The translations under genes were made by a program, and so were the position numbers. A stretch of DNA of 64,000 nt, taken from Granulicella sp. dw_53 (GTDB taxonomy: Bacteria; Acidobacteriota; Terriglobia; Terriglobales; Acidobacteriaceae). Below, piece by piece: positions 1-9,047 of this stretch (its first letter is position 1; each line of letters opens with the position of its first letter). The notes beneath the pieces are model-generated. The model was not told where the DNA came from. It saw only the letters and a list, made by a program, of their open reading frames with translations, and made no database searches. The stretch is taken from positions 372,001-436,000 of the forward strand of contig NZ_JAAVUR010000001.1 of assembly GCF_018449545.1 (NCBI RefSeq). The letters run 5' to 3'.

Positions 1-2
1 CT

Positions 3-674
3 GGAAAGTCCACAATGATCTCTCTCATCTGCGGCTTTCATACCGTGACGGGCGGGCATATTCTTATCGACGGTGTGGATCTATCCACTATCCGCCTCTC
101 CAGTTACCGGCAGCAACTCGGCGTGGTCCTGCAGGAGACCTTCCTCTTCGATGGCACGATCCGCGAGAACATTCTCTTCTCCCGGCCTGGCGCCACCGAA
201 GAACAGATCATGGAGGCCTGCCGCATCGCCCGCGTCGACGAGTTTGCTGAGCGCTTTCCCGAGGCTTACGACACCATTGTTGGTGAGCGCGGCGTTAAAC
301 TCTCTGGCGGTCAGCGACAGCGCATCTCTATCGCGCGCGCCATCCTGGCCGATCCTCGCATCCTTATTCTCGACGAGGCGACGAGCTCGCTAGATTCTGA
401 GTCCGAGGCCATGATCCAGAATGGTCTGAACTTCCTGATGCAGGGCCGTACCACCTTCGTCATCGCCCACCGGCTTTCGACCATCCGCCGCGCCGATCAG
501 ATCCTGGTCGTCGAGCAGGGCAGCATCGTCGAGCGAGGCACGCATGAGTCCCTCTACCAACTCCAAGGCCGCTATTACGACCTCTATACGCGTCAGCATG
601 GTCTCGAGACCAACCTCTTCCTGGCTCCTGGCGAAGGCGATACGGTAGAGGACGAGCCTGTGATCAAGCTTTAG
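3..674 (+). CDS. ABC exporter ATP-binding domain, 5'-truncated
   Basis: The gene runs in from the left edge. The reading frame is open from base 3, where the end of Walker A (GKST) is read, so the lost part would hold the transmembrane domain and the start of the nucleotide-binding domain. Visible in order are the Q-loop region (GVVLQETFLFDGTIREN), the signature LSGGQRQRISIARAI, Walker B ILILDEATSSLD and the H-loop FVIAHRLST. The TLFDGTIREN-like segment and the signature are typical of MsbA/MdlB-type exporters with fused membrane domains. The substrate cannot be told. It converges on the response regulator at 734 with about 60 bases between the stops. Confidence 0.93.
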   Translation, partial: GKSTMISLICGFHTVTGGHILIDGVDLSTIRLSSYRQQLGVVLQETFLFDGTIRENILFSRPGATEEQIMEACRIARVDEFAERFPEAYDTIVGERGVKLSGGQRQRISIARAILADPRILILDEATSSLDSESEAMIQNGLNFLMQGRTTFVIAHRLSTIRRADQILVVEQGSIVERGTHESLYQLQGRYYDLYTRQHGLETNLFLAPGEGDTVEDEPVIKL

Positions 675-733
675 TCAGACCAACGAATGTTGCGACCTCG
701 CGAAGATGTCGTCCCGATATTCGGGGCGATGGG

Positions 734-1396
734 CTAGAGCTGGCCACGGTATTTTTCGATGGCGAGCAAGACGAGTTGGCTACGGGTGCGCACGCCGAGC
801 TTGTTGAAGAGAAGCTGCAGGGAGGACTTGACCGCGCTCTCAGAGATGCGGAGACGAACGGCAATCTCCTTGTTCGCGAGACCCTGCAGAAGGAACCGCA
901 GGATGGCCTGCTCGCGTTCCGTGAAGCGAGGGATAGCTTCTTCCGCTGGACGCGAGGCGGTAACGAGGTTTTGTAGATACTTCTGATCGATGAGGACTCG
1001 ACCGAGGGCGACCTGATGAATGCTGGCCTGAAGGTCTTCCGGCGAGTCCTGCTTGTGAAAGATGCCACTGATCCCGAGGCGAATAAGTTCGAGAGCATCC
1101 GCGTCCGGCAGGCCCGCCGTGACGATAAGGATGCGGCCTGGGAAGCCTTGTGACTTCAACTCTGCGACGAAGGAGACAGCGTTTTGGGTTCCGAGGTCGT
1201 AGTCGAGGATCAGAACATCGATGTTGCTGGCGGCGGTGAGCAGTTTGGACGCTTCCGTTGCTGAGCCGGTGTGGAAGATGATGTCGAAGCCGGGATCACT
1301 TGCGAGCAGGCGAATGAGGCCTTCCCGGAAGAGGTGGTGGTCATCTACGACACAGAGGCGGATAGGGCCAGTCCTGGACTCTAAAGTATTCGGCAT
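734..1396 (-). CDS. NarL/FixJ-type response regulator
   Basis: This is a 220-residue two-component response regulator. The receiver domain (residues about 12-130) has the acidic pair VVDDHH and the phosphoacceptor Asp65 in VLILDYD; the conserved Lys is in IFHKQDSP. The C-terminal part (about 152-216) is a LuxR-type helix-turn-helix (ERE-AILRFLLQGLANKEIA, then SAVKSSLQ), so it should bind DNA. Its ATG overlaps the stop of the upstream kinase by one base (TGATG on the minus strand), so the two are very probably translationally coupled and cognate. The regulated genes are not evident from context. Confidence 0.92.
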   Translation of the reverse strand: MPNTLESRTGPIRLCVVDDHHLFREGLIRLLASDPGFDIIFHTGSATEASKLLTAASNIDVLILDYDLGTQNAVSFVAELKSQGFPGRILIVTAGLPDADALELIRLGISGIFHKQDSPEDLQASIHQVALGRVLIDQKYLQNLVTASRPAEEAIPRFTEREQAILRFLLQGLANKEIAVRLRISESAVKSSLQLLFNKLGVRTRSQLVLLAIEKYRGQL

Positions 1397-2835
1397 CAGG
1401 ATTGGTTTACCACCATTGCGCTGGAGAAGGGAATTACGATCTCAAAGCAGCAACCGGTGGTAACGGGAAGGTAGTGAAGTTCTCCTCCAAAGCTACGGAT
1501 AATGGCGCGTGAGACGTAGAGTCCAAGTCCCGCGCCTTCGGAGCCGGGGTGGAAGGGCTGAAAGAGGAGTTCGGTATTGGGAACGCCGACGCCGGAGTCG
1601 CGCACCTGGATGACGCTTTGCCGGTCGCGTTCCGAAACTTCGATCGTTAGCTCCCTTTGAGGAGCGTCTTCGACTGCTCGCAGAGCATTCTGGGCAAGAT
1701 TCAGCAGCACCTGGAGCAGATCGCTGCGGTCCGCGGCGATTGAGGTAAGGTCGGGATGAATCTGCCAGTGGATGACTCCGCCGATGTCCTCCCAATCCTG
1801 GCTGATGATAACGTGCAACTCGTCGAAGAGAGCTGCGACGGAGACCTGGGCGATGGTCTTGCGGGCGTGAGTCCGCAGATCGAAGGACGCAAGTTTACTA
1901 AGGCCCGCGACAAGGCTCTTGAGAGCCTGGAAGTCGGCGTCGCCGACCATCGGAGAGCGGCGTTCGAGGTTCGAGGTCACGACGGCGATGGCGGAGCAGA
2001 GGTTGCGGATCTCGTGCGAGACAGCTCCCGCGAGGACGCGATTGTAGTTGACCATCTGCTCAAAATGGCTGCGTTCACGGTCGCGAACCTCCTCCGAGTA
2101 GTCGACTACGATGGCGGCGAGATTCCGCTGCTCGCGAGCTCCGTATATAGAAAACCAGGTGGCCGCTGGGAAGACAGAGCCGTCAGAGCGGCGTGCCCAG
2201 GTCGTGGCAGAGGTCCGGATATGTTCGATCTCTGGATTGAGAGCGAGGGCGTCAGACAGGAGTGGAAGATAGTTGCGGACCGGATGGCTGATCAGGGAGC
2301 CCTCCTCCACGCCAAACATGGTGCATGCGGCGTGATTGGCCGCGATGATCTCACCGGACGAGCCCACGGTAAGGATCGCAGCCGGACTGCTTTCGGCTAA
2401 CAGACGCAACTGCTGCTCCGCCTTCTGGCGAAGCTTTTGCTCCATGCGAATGCGGGCGTAATGCTGCAACATCAGCCGCTGGCTGAAGTTGATCTGATAC
2501 ACCAGCAGGCCGCAGCCGGTGTAGGCGATGGTCGCCATGCAGAAGCGCAGAGTATGTTCGAGGGCCGTCTCATTAGGGGTGAAGAGGCCGCGAACCAAGG
2601 CGCAGCTAATTGCGGCCACGAGAACCTGCCAACGCTTGAGCACCATGGCCGCGACGATGACGGGGAAGATGTAGAAGATTCCAAGTGAAAAATCGAAGTT
2701 GAAGTACCACTCCAGAAAGGCAAGGAGAAGGACGAGCGCAACGGCTAGCTCCATCATCAAGGTTCGGTTGGTGATGAAGGATCGTGCTCGAGATGTGAGC
2801 CTGGGGACAGGTTGTTTCTGGTTTAGCGAGCGCAA
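1396..2835 (-). CDS. Membrane sensor histidine kinase with PAS domain
   Basis: This is a 479-residue kinase. Residues about 27-115 hold four hydrophobic membrane segments; a PAS-like sensor follows (about 142-252); the H-box GAVSHEIRN places the phosphorylated His at about 274; an HATPase region with N-box (NLAQNALRAV), G1 (DSGVGVP) and G2 (GAGLGLY) ends the protein. The start is TTG at 2835, chosen because a GAGAGGAGA ribosome binding site lies a few bases upstream on the minus strand. It is coupled to the LuxR-type regulator at 734. The H-box is of the HEIRN style, not the HDxxQ style usually found with NarL-type regulators. The ligand is unknown. Confidence 0.92.
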   Translation of the reverse strand: MRSLNQKQPVPRLTSRARSFITNRTLMMELAVALVLLLAFLEWYFNFDFSLGIFYIFPVIVAAMVLKRWQVLVAAISCALVRGLFTPNETALEHTLRFCMATIAYTGCGLLVYQINFSQRLMLQHYARIRMEQKLRQKAEQQLRLLAESSPAAILTVGSSGEIIAANHAACTMFGVEEGSLISHPVRNYLPLLSDALALNPEIEHIRTSATTWARRSDGSVFPAATWFSIYGAREQRNLAAIVVDYSEEVRDRERSHFEQMVNYNRVLAGAVSHEIRNLCSAIAVVTSNLERRSPMVGDADFQALKSLVAGLSKLASFDLRTHARKTIAQVSVAALFDELHVIISQDWEDIGGVIHWQIHPDLTSIAADRSDLLQVLLNLAQNALRAVEDAPQRELTIEVSERDRQSVIQVRDSGVGVPNTELLFQPFHPGSEGAGLGLYVSRAIIRSFGGELHYLPVTTGCCFEIVIPFSSAMVVNQS

Positions 2836-3042
2836 CGAATCTCCTCTCTTTCAATTAGACGACAAAAGATAGCTCAGCGAAGAAGCAATAGCCAAAAGAT
2901 AGGCTCCCAGCCTATCGAGGGATGGCTCGGATTTGAGGCGATAGATGCAGGACAAGATAGGCGGCGAGTATCGCGGTTGGACTGTCTAATCGGGCATGAG
3001 GACGAGATCAATGCGTGAGATATCAGTTGTGGAGCAGCAGTC

Positions 3043-3951
3043 ATGATGGTTCGCGACCAGCTCTCACTAAAGCGGCTATGGCCGCAGGCTTCGAAGAGGC
3101 TCCTATTACTGTTGGCCTTCGATTGCACGATTGCGGTGTTGTACTCCGTATATGACATGAAGTTTCTTGCGTTGAGCGGTCTTCCACTAGCTCCACTCGG
3201 CTCTGCCATCACTATCTTCTTGGCGTTTCGCACCAATGCCGCGTACGGGCGTTGGTGGGAGGCGCGGCAGTTGTGGGGCAGTCTGGTAAATACCTCGCGG
3301 GCGTTGGCGCGGCAGTTTCTGACGATGCTGGACCACGACTCCGATGATTTGGAGCACATTCCCTTGGGCCGCAGGCTGGTGCTGCACCAGATCGCCTTCG
3401 TCCATGCGCTGCGTTGTCATCTGCGGCGGCAGAATCCGTTTCCAGAGCTCTCCGGCGTATTAGGAGTGGAGGAGACCGACAGGCTTCGCGGCTACGGCAA
3501 TGTGCCGGCGGCGATCAACCTGAAGATGGGCCGAATTCTAAAAGAGGCAAAGCAGCAGGGAATGCTGGATAGCTTTCGATGGATTTCGATCGATGAGAAC
3601 CTGACGGCGCTCTCGAACATTCAGGGAGCCTGCGAGCGAATCAAGAACACGCCCTTGCCGCGACAGTTCGACTACCTGCCGAGACTACTGGTGAATGCCT
3701 TCTGTTGGCTGGTTCCGTTTGGGCTGGTAGGGGAGATGGGGCTCATGACACCAGTAGCCTCCGTGTTGATCAGCTTCACCTTCATCGCCGCCGATGTTGT
3801 GAGCCGGGAGATCGAAGATCCGTTTGAGAACACGATTCACGATACGCCAATGACCTCGTTGTCGCGGACGATAGAGATGAACCTACGAGAGCAGATGGAG
3901 TTGCCGCATACGTTACGGGATGTTCAACCAGTGGATGGATTTGTTTACTAA
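3043..3951 (+). CDS. Bestrophin-family (UPF0187/YneE-like) anion channel protein
   Basis: The 302-residue product matches the bacterial bestrophin-like family. It has two N-terminal hydrophobic helices (LLLLLAFDCTIAVLYSVY and the segment after LSGLPLAPLG), the family hallmark FRTNAAYGRWWEAR at about residue 65, and a second hydrophobic pair near residues 225-255 followed by the conserved IEDPFENTIHDTPM acidic region. Family members form pentameric inner-membrane channels. It is divergent from the histidine kinase (207 bases apart) and is followed after 31 bases by a universal stress protein, suggesting one transcript. Ion selectivity cannot be read from sequence. Confidence 0.9.
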   Translation: MMVRDQLSLKRLWPQASKRLLLLLAFDCTIAVLYSVYDMKFLALSGLPLAPLGSAITIFLAFRTNAAYGRWWEARQLWGSLVNTSRALARQFLTMLDHDSDDLEHIPLGRRLVLHQIAFVHALRCHLRRQNPFPELSGVLGVEETDRLRGYGNVPAAINLKMGRILKEAKQQGMLDSFRWISIDENLTALSNIQGACERIKNTPLPRQFDYLPRLLVNAFCWLVPFGLVGEMGLMTPVASVLISFTFIAADVVSREIEDPFENTIHDTPMTSLSRTIEMNLREQMELPHTLRDVQPVDGFVY

Positions 3952-3982
3952 TACGTTCCATGTTCTACCAAGGAGCATTGCA

Positions 3983-4861
3983 ATGAATATGAGATCGCCT
4001 CACTTGATCTTTGCTACGAGCTTTTCCGATGCATGTCATGCAGCGATTCCTGCTGCAGCCAGAATTGTGGATGCACTCGGAGCGAAGCTGACGATTCTGC
4101 ATGTGTATAACCCGCAGGAGAAGACCTTCCGTGAAGCGGACGGGATGCTGCACTCGTTCTTTGCTGAAGCGGATAACTATCCACAGTGCGACCGTCGAAT
4201 GACGAGTGGCCCAGTCTTCGACGGTATAACTGACTTCTGCAAACATCATCGGGATGCGTTGCTCTTTCTACCTGCTTCGGACCGGATCGGCATGCCTCGC
4301 CCGTTTCATCGATCGTTGAGGATGAGGATTATTCGGGCGCTACCTTCGTCGGTCTGGACGCTGAACGAGCGCCAACGCTTGGGATCTTCCTCTGGCTCGA
4401 TGAAGCATGTCGCGGCGTGGCTGACCTCTCCGGAGGAGGGTTTGGAGCATGTACAGCAGGCCGCCGCGCATGCCGAGGCCATGGATGCAACCCTGCATCT
4501 CCTGCATGTAGTGCCCGACGTAAATGAAGGCATGCTTGGCAGCACGATGCTCTCCGAGGCTCCCCTCGGTGTGGGATATGCAGAGGACTGGCTGAAGCGC
4601 ATCGCTGGCAAGCTGCCGCAGGCTCGCGATGTGAAGATCCATGTGGCGCAAGGAAACCGAAAGCGCCAGCTAAGCAAACTGTTGCGACACAGCCAGGCAG
4701 AGCTAATGATGGTCAGCCGCGAAAGTGCCTTGCAATATGACTTCTTCCGTGCTGAGCTCAATCGCACACTGGAGGACTGCTCGACCGCGCTGATCTGCGT
4801 AGCGCAGGAGACGAGTTCGCTATGGCCGAGTGCTGCAATTGGAAGTCTTCAGCCTGCTTAG
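3983..4861 (+). CDS. Tandem universal stress protein (UspA family)
   Basis: The 292-residue product contains two Usp-like halves. The first begins HLIFATSFSDACHAA and runs to the strand TILHVYNP; the second begins KHVAAWLTSPEEGLEHV with LHLLHVVPDV. Usp domains are small nucleotide-binding folds induced under stress. I chose ATG 3983 because AAGGAG lies 7 bases before it; the open frame begins further upstream (3920) but would overlap the bestrophin gene. The glycine-rich ATP-binding loop (GxxGS) of the second half is not clearly conserved, so nucleotide binding is doubtful. It is probably co-transcribed with the bestrophin-like gene, and a terminator follows directly. Confidence 0.82.
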   Translation: MNMRSPHLIFATSFSDACHAAIPAAARIVDALGAKLTILHVYNPQEKTFREADGMLHSFFAEADNYPQCDRRMTSGPVFDGITDFCKHHRDALLFLPASDRIGMPRPFHRSLRMRIIRALPSSVWTLNERQRLGSSSGSMKHVAAWLTSPEEGLEHVQQAAAHAEAMDATLHLLHVVPDVNEGMLGSTMLSEAPLGVGYAEDWLKRIAGKLPQARDVKIHVAQGNRKRQLSKLLRHSQAELMMVSRESALQYDFFRAELNRTLEDCSTALICVAQETSSLWPSAAIGSLQPA

Positions 4862-4882
4862 GTGAAGGAGTGCGGAAGTACT

Positions 4883-4916
4883 GGGTCTGGCCTTATTGGC
4901 CAGGCCCTCTTTCTTT
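4883..4916 (+). terminator. Rho-independent terminator after usp
   Basis: A 10-bp stem, GGGTCTGGCC with GGCCAGGCCC and a TTATT loop, contains one G-T wobble pair and is followed by a pyrimidine-rich run (TCTTTCTTT). It lies 22 bases after the usp stop codon. Confidence 0.85.
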
Positions 4917-5169
4917 AATGGTTGCTCTGACTTGAAATGTTTAGCGAATTTTCATATTGCTGCCACATGATTGGCGAATCACGCAGATACAAGTGTGAAG
5001 AGACCTACAACTCTCATGCGTTCTCCTTCGGAGCCGTCTCCAAGTCGAACCACTGGCAAATAACCAGGGTGACTCGGGAAGCTTCGGCGGACAGAGTGTG
5101 GGTCGGATGTTTGGCTTCCGGTCAGCCGTCTTGGCTGGAGGTCTCATTTGCGTCATTTAAGGAGGAACA
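4917..5169 (+). other. Upstream region of the TonB-dependent receptor
   Basis: About 250 bases lie between the usp terminator and the receptor start. I see no convincing gene. A short open frame (from 4937) has no ribosome binding site or protein-like composition. The region presumably holds the receptor promoter and leader. A cobalamin-type riboswitch was considered and not supported. The receptor ribosome binding site AAGGAGGAA ends 2 bases before the GTG start. Confidence 0.4.
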
Positions 5170-7569
5170 GTGAGACAAAATTTATTTGCAACTGTAATCG
5201 CTTTGGCCAGTCTTGGACTAGGCAGTGCAAACGCTCAACAGACACAACAACAGACAGCGGAGAACTCGCAGCCCGCGATGGGAGCGGACCAGACGACGGG
5301 TTCGCAACCCGCACCGCGCATCACCGCGACCGATAGCGTTACGGTAACGGCTCCCGGCGAGACACGCAGCGAGCAGTCGCTCGACTCGAAGGCGTTGCTG
5401 GAGACGGCTCCCGGTACCAGCCCGATCGCAGTGCTGGCGCATCTACCCAGCGTAAGTGTTACCTCGGCTGATCCATATGGCGCGTATGAATGGGCGTTGC
5501 GCATCTCGGTGCGCGGGTTCAATCAGAACCAGTTAGGGTTCACGCTGGATGATGTACCGCTCGGAGATATGTCCTACGGCAACCTGAACGGTCTGCATAT
5601 CAGCCGCGCAATCATCAACGAGAATATTGGCCGGATCACGATGTCGCAGGGAACGGGATCGCTGGAGACAGCCTCGACGAGCAACCTGGGCGGCGCGATT
5701 CAGTTCTTCTCCTCGGAGGCTTCAGATAAGCAGTCGTTCTCGGCTCAGCAGTCCTTCGGAAGCTTCAAGGGATCGCGCAGCTTCGCTCGTTTCGAGAGCG
5801 GACTGTTGCCGACCCATACAAAGTTCTATCTCGCCGGGGTATATCAGACGGCGGATAAGTGGAAGAGCGTCGGAGAGATCGGCCAGCGGTACTTCCAGTT
5901 GAATGGAAAGCTGACCCAGTACGTCGGGAGCAAGGGCGTATTCAACGCCTTTGTCGACTACTCCAACCGGCAAGAGGTGGACTACCAGGACTTGAATAAG
6001 GTCTGGGTACAGAAGCTCGGCTACAACTGGGATAACTACGGGGACTGGGGTAAGGCGATCCAGGCAGCGAATGCCTGCAACGGCAATGGCGCTTATCCTT
6101 CGCCGGTGAATAGGTTGGCCTCGAATGAAGATCCCTGCGACGCAGGCTACTATGGTGGCGCTGGCTTGAGGAAGGACTTCCTGGCCTACGTAAGCTACAA
6201 GGCGGCTCTGACGAGTCACCTGACCTGGAAGACGACAGCATACGGACATAACAACGATGGCCGCGGACTTTGGTTTACTCCCTACAACCCCACCATCGAT
6301 GTAAACGGCACCGTTACCTCGCCCATTGGGTTACGCACCACGGAATATGGAATCAGCCGTGGCGGTTTCTTGACCTCTCTTTCGTTTGAGACCAGTCGCA
6401 ATACGCTGGAAGGCGGAGTCTGGTTTGAGAAGGAGAGCTTCGATATCGCCCGTCGCTTCTATGCAACGAGCATCGCAACTCCTGCGCACTCCCTCTACGA
6501 CTTTCCGAAGAATCCGTTTGCGACACAGTGGGACTACAACTTCCCAACGACTGTTTATCAAATTCACCTTCAGGATCTCTACAAGATCACGCCAGCAGTC
6601 AGTGTTTCGGCTGGATTCAAAACGACCGAGACGAATGCGACCGGCAACTTGACGGCTTCCGACACCGGAATCTTGCTGAAGCCGACGGCTCCAAAACCCC
6701 CAGTCTCGAACTATGCGCAGGGCAGTCTCGAGTCAGGAAAAGCGTTTCTTCCGCAGATTGGCGTGAACTGGAAGCTGAATACGAACAATGAGATCTTTGC
6801 CGACGTGGCTGAGAACGTCCGTGCCTACCAAATGGGTGGCAATGGGATCGCCACCTCACCTTGGGGAACGACCCAGGCTGGGTTCGACGCGTTGAAGAAG
6901 ACGCTTAAGCCGGAGAGCTCCTGGAGTGAAGAGGTAGGCTATCGCTACACGGACCATCGGCTGATGGCGCAGGCGAATTACTTCCATGTGAACTTCAGCG
7001 ATCGGTTGCTGGCCATTCAGCAGGGACCGGCGATCGCCGGCGGCGCTTCGCTCCTGTCAAACGTCGGTGGCGTTACGACGAACGGTGTGGACGCGGCTGC
7101 TTCGGTACGAATCAACTCCAGTTGGCTGTTGTACAACGCTGTTACGTTCAACCAGTCGACTTACGACTCGGATCTTGTCACTGCGTCTCAGGTGTATCCC
7201 ACCGCCGGCAAGATCGCGGTCGATACGCCGAAGTTCCTGTACAAGAACGAACTGACCTACACGAAGAAGGAGTTCAGCGCGCATATCAGCTCGGACTACA
7301 TGTCGAAGCGCTACTTTACTTACACGAACGACAATAGCGTCGATGGGCGGTTCTTAGCCGACTTCGGAACGAGCTACACCCGTCAGGAACTTGGTCCGCT
7401 GAGTGAGTTGAAGCTGCAATTCAACATCTACAACCTGGCCGGCGCACAGTACTACTCGAGCATCGGCACCAACGGCTTTATCGCGAGTGATCCCACGTCG
7501 GTGGGCAATAACACTCTCCAGGTTGGATCGCCCAGGGCATTTACCGGGACCTTCTCGGTGAAGTTCTAA
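5170..7569 (+). CDS. TonB-dependent outer-membrane receptor
   Basis: The 799-residue protein begins at GTG 5170 behind a near-perfect ribosome binding site (AGGAGG). A signal peptide is clear (LFATVIALASLGLGSANA). The plug domain covers about residues 55-185 and includes LRISVRGFNQNQLGFTLDDVPLGD and the LGGAIQFFSS segment; the rest has the alternating aromatic pattern of a 22-strand barrel and ends in Phe (TFSVKF), as outer-membrane proteins do. No canonical TonB box is obvious, although DSVTVTAP near residue 55 may serve. The gene stands alone between two terminators, so context gives no substrate. It is not a SusC/OmpA-like carboxypeptidase fusion of the kind common in Acidobacteriota. Confidence 0.93.
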   Translation: MRQNLFATVIALASLGLGSANAQQTQQQTAENSQPAMGADQTTGSQPAPRITATDSVTVTAPGETRSEQSLDSKALLETAPGTSPIAVLAHLPSVSVTSADPYGAYEWALRISVRGFNQNQLGFTLDDVPLGDMSYGNLNGLHISRAIINENIGRITMSQGTGSLETASTSNLGGAIQFFSSEASDKQSFSAQQSFGSFKGSRSFARFESGLLPTHTKFYLAGVYQTADKWKSVGEIGQRYFQLNGKLTQYVGSKGVFNAFVDYSNRQEVDYQDLNKVWVQKLGYNWDNYGDWGKAIQAANACNGNGAYPSPVNRLASNEDPCDAGYYGGAGLRKDFLAYVSYKAALTSHLTWKTTAYGHNNDGRGLWFTPYNPTIDVNGTVTSPIGLRTTEYGISRGGFLTSLSFETSRNTLEGGVWFEKESFDIARRFYATSIATPAHSLYDFPKNPFATQWDYNFPTTVYQIHLQDLYKITPAVSVSAGFKTTETNATGNLTASDTGILLKPTAPKPPVSNYAQGSLESGKAFLPQIGVNWKLNTNNEIFADVAENVRAYQMGGNGIATSPWGTTQAGFDALKKTLKPESSWSEEVGYRYTDHRLMAQANYFHVNFSDRLLAIQQGPAIAGGASLLSNVGGVTTNGVDAAASVRINSSWLLYNAVTFNQSTYDSDLVTASQVYPTAGKIAVDTPKFLYKNELTYTKKEFSAHISSDYMSKRYFTYTNDNSVDGRFLADFGTSYTRQELGPLSELKLQFNIYNLAGAQYYSSIGTNGFIASDPTSVGNNTLQVGSPRAFTGTFSVKF

Positions 7570-7591
7570 CTGAACGATTGAATCAATAAGT

Positions 7592-7633
7592 CCCCTCGAA
7601 GCGGAAGATCAGCTTCGAGGGGTTTCTTTTTTT
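7592..7633 (+). terminator. Terminator after the TonB-dependent receptor
   Basis: A perfect 11-bp stem (CCCCTCGAAGC with GCTTCGAGGGG, 9-base loop) is followed by TTTCTTTTTTT. The T-run touches the stop codon of the convergent P450 gene. Confidence 0.93.
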
Positions 7634-9047
7634 AACGCGATTCCAGCCGCATCATCACTGGGTACTTGGGGCGGAGGGTGATCTTGGGCTGCAGAATGAT
7701 CGGGTAATCGGGGATGAAGTGCAGTCGCCAGCGCTGAGCACTGGTAGCGATAGAAAAGACACCCTCCATCCAGGCGAAGGACTCTCCGATGCACTGGCGG
7801 CTTCCTCCGCCGAAAGGAATGTAGGTGTACTTGGAGCGAACGGCCTTGGCCTCCGGGGTAAAGCGGTCGGGATCGAAGCGAAGCGGGTCAGGGAAGTACT
7901 CGGGGGTCCTTGAAAGAATGTACTGACTGAAGAAGACATGTGCACCGGCCGGAATCGTGTAAGGTCCAAGCTCAATGGCGCGTGTCGACATACGTCCCAT
8001 GGCCCAGGCTGGAGGATAGAGACGCATGGATTCGGCGAAGGCCTGTTCCGTGTAGCGCAGGTTCGGGTAGTCGGCCAAGGTCGGCAGGCGTTGCTGATCT
8101 CCTACGCCTAGCACTGTGTCTAACTCGGCGTGAAGTCTGGCTTCTGCCTCAGGGTTTTGTGAGAGGAGATACCAGGTCCATGTAAGAGCGTTGGCGACGG
8201 TCTCATAGCCAGCAAGGAAGATCGTAAGGACCTCATCCCGGACCTGGGCATCCGACATATGCTCCGGCGGGCTGTTCTTCTCCGCTTCGACGTTCTCGTA
8301 GGTGCTCATGAGCAGCATCGAGAGCAGATCGCCTTTATCGGGCTCGCCGCGTGCGGTTGCTTCGCGATGCTCGCGGATCAACCGGTCGACAACGGCGTCC
8401 AGACGAGCTTTGGAGCGGCGAAACTTCATAATGCCTGGGATAGGGAGGGAGAGAAAAGATTCGATCTTAGGAAAGGCAACGATGAAGTTATAGAGTCCCA
8501 TCACGGTATTAACCTCGTCGTTGATGGCGAGGATATCCGGTGTGACTTCGGTGTCGAAGAGGGTGCGGGCAACGATCCGGAGCGAGAGAGCCATGCTCTC
8601 GGCGGCAACGTCGATGATCTGGCCAGGCTTCCACTCGTCCCGATGGTGGGCGGCGATAGAGACGATCTGGTCCGCGTAGCCAGCGATGCGTTGACGATGG
8701 AATGCTGGTGCAGCGATCTTTCGCTGGCGCATGTGGATAGGATCATCCGAGGTGATGAGGCCCTCGCCCAGCAGGACCTTCATGCGGCGAACGGTCCGCT
8801 CCTTGACGAAGGCCGAACCCTGAGTAACCAGCACCTCGCGAATCAACTCAGGATCGTTGATGAAGACAATTGGGGTCCCCATGAAGCGATAGTGAGAGAT
8901 GTTGCCGTAGGTCTTGACCAGGTGCTCGAACAATAAGATGGGATTGCCAAACTTCACCCAGCGTTTAAACCAATAAAACGCTAAGGAGCGGGGAAGGCCG
9001 GGAAGTTTCTTTTTGTGGAGATGGGACTGATCGTCATTCGTACTCAT
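7632..9047 (-). CDS. Cytochrome P450
   Basis: This is a 471-residue haem monooxygenase. The haem-ligand loop FGGGSRQCIGE puts the thiolate Cys at about 419. The I-helix motif reads AGYETVANAL, so the usual acid before Thr is present (Glu-Thr), and the ExxR motif is in ESMRLYPP. The first 40 residues have no clear membrane anchor. The start codon overlaps the stop of tmk by four bases (ATGA), so the two are translationally coupled although no functional link is obvious. It resembles CYP102/CYP4-like soluble bacterial P450s in its C-terminal half; the substrate is unknown. No ferredoxin or reductase gene is nearby. Confidence 0.94.
   Translation of the reverse strand: MSTNDDQSHLHKKKLPGLPRSLAFYWFKRWVKFGNPILLFEHLVKTYGNISHYRFMGTPIVFINDPELIREVLVTQGSAFVKERTVRRMKVLLGEGLITSDDPIHMRQRKIAAPAFHRQRIAGYADQIVSIAAHHRDEWKPGQIIDVAAESMALSLRIVARTLFDTEVTPDILAINDEVNTVMGLYNFIVAFPKIESFLSLPIPGIMKFRRSKARLDAVVDRLIREHREATARGEPDKGDLLSMLLMSTYENVEAEKNSPPEHMSDAQVRDEVLTIFLAGYETVANALTWTWYLLSQNPEAEARLHAELDTVLGVGDQQRLPTLADYPNLRYTEQAFAESMRLYPPAWAMGRMSTRAIELGPYTIPAGAHVFFSQYILSRTPEYFPDPLRFDPDRFTPEAKAVRSKYTYIPFGGGSRQCIGESFAWMEGVFSIATSAQRWRLHFIPDYPIILQPKITLRPKYPVMMRLESR

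Noticed and set aside
5040..5169. Cobalamin riboswitch upstream of the TonB-dependent receptor
   Set aside because: A CCACTGG string and GGGAAG occur in the right order, but no B12 box was found and the spacing does not fit.
4937..5173. 78-codon frame upstream of the TonB-dependent receptor
   Set aside because: No ribosome binding site and no recognisable pattern; it is better read as leader DNA.
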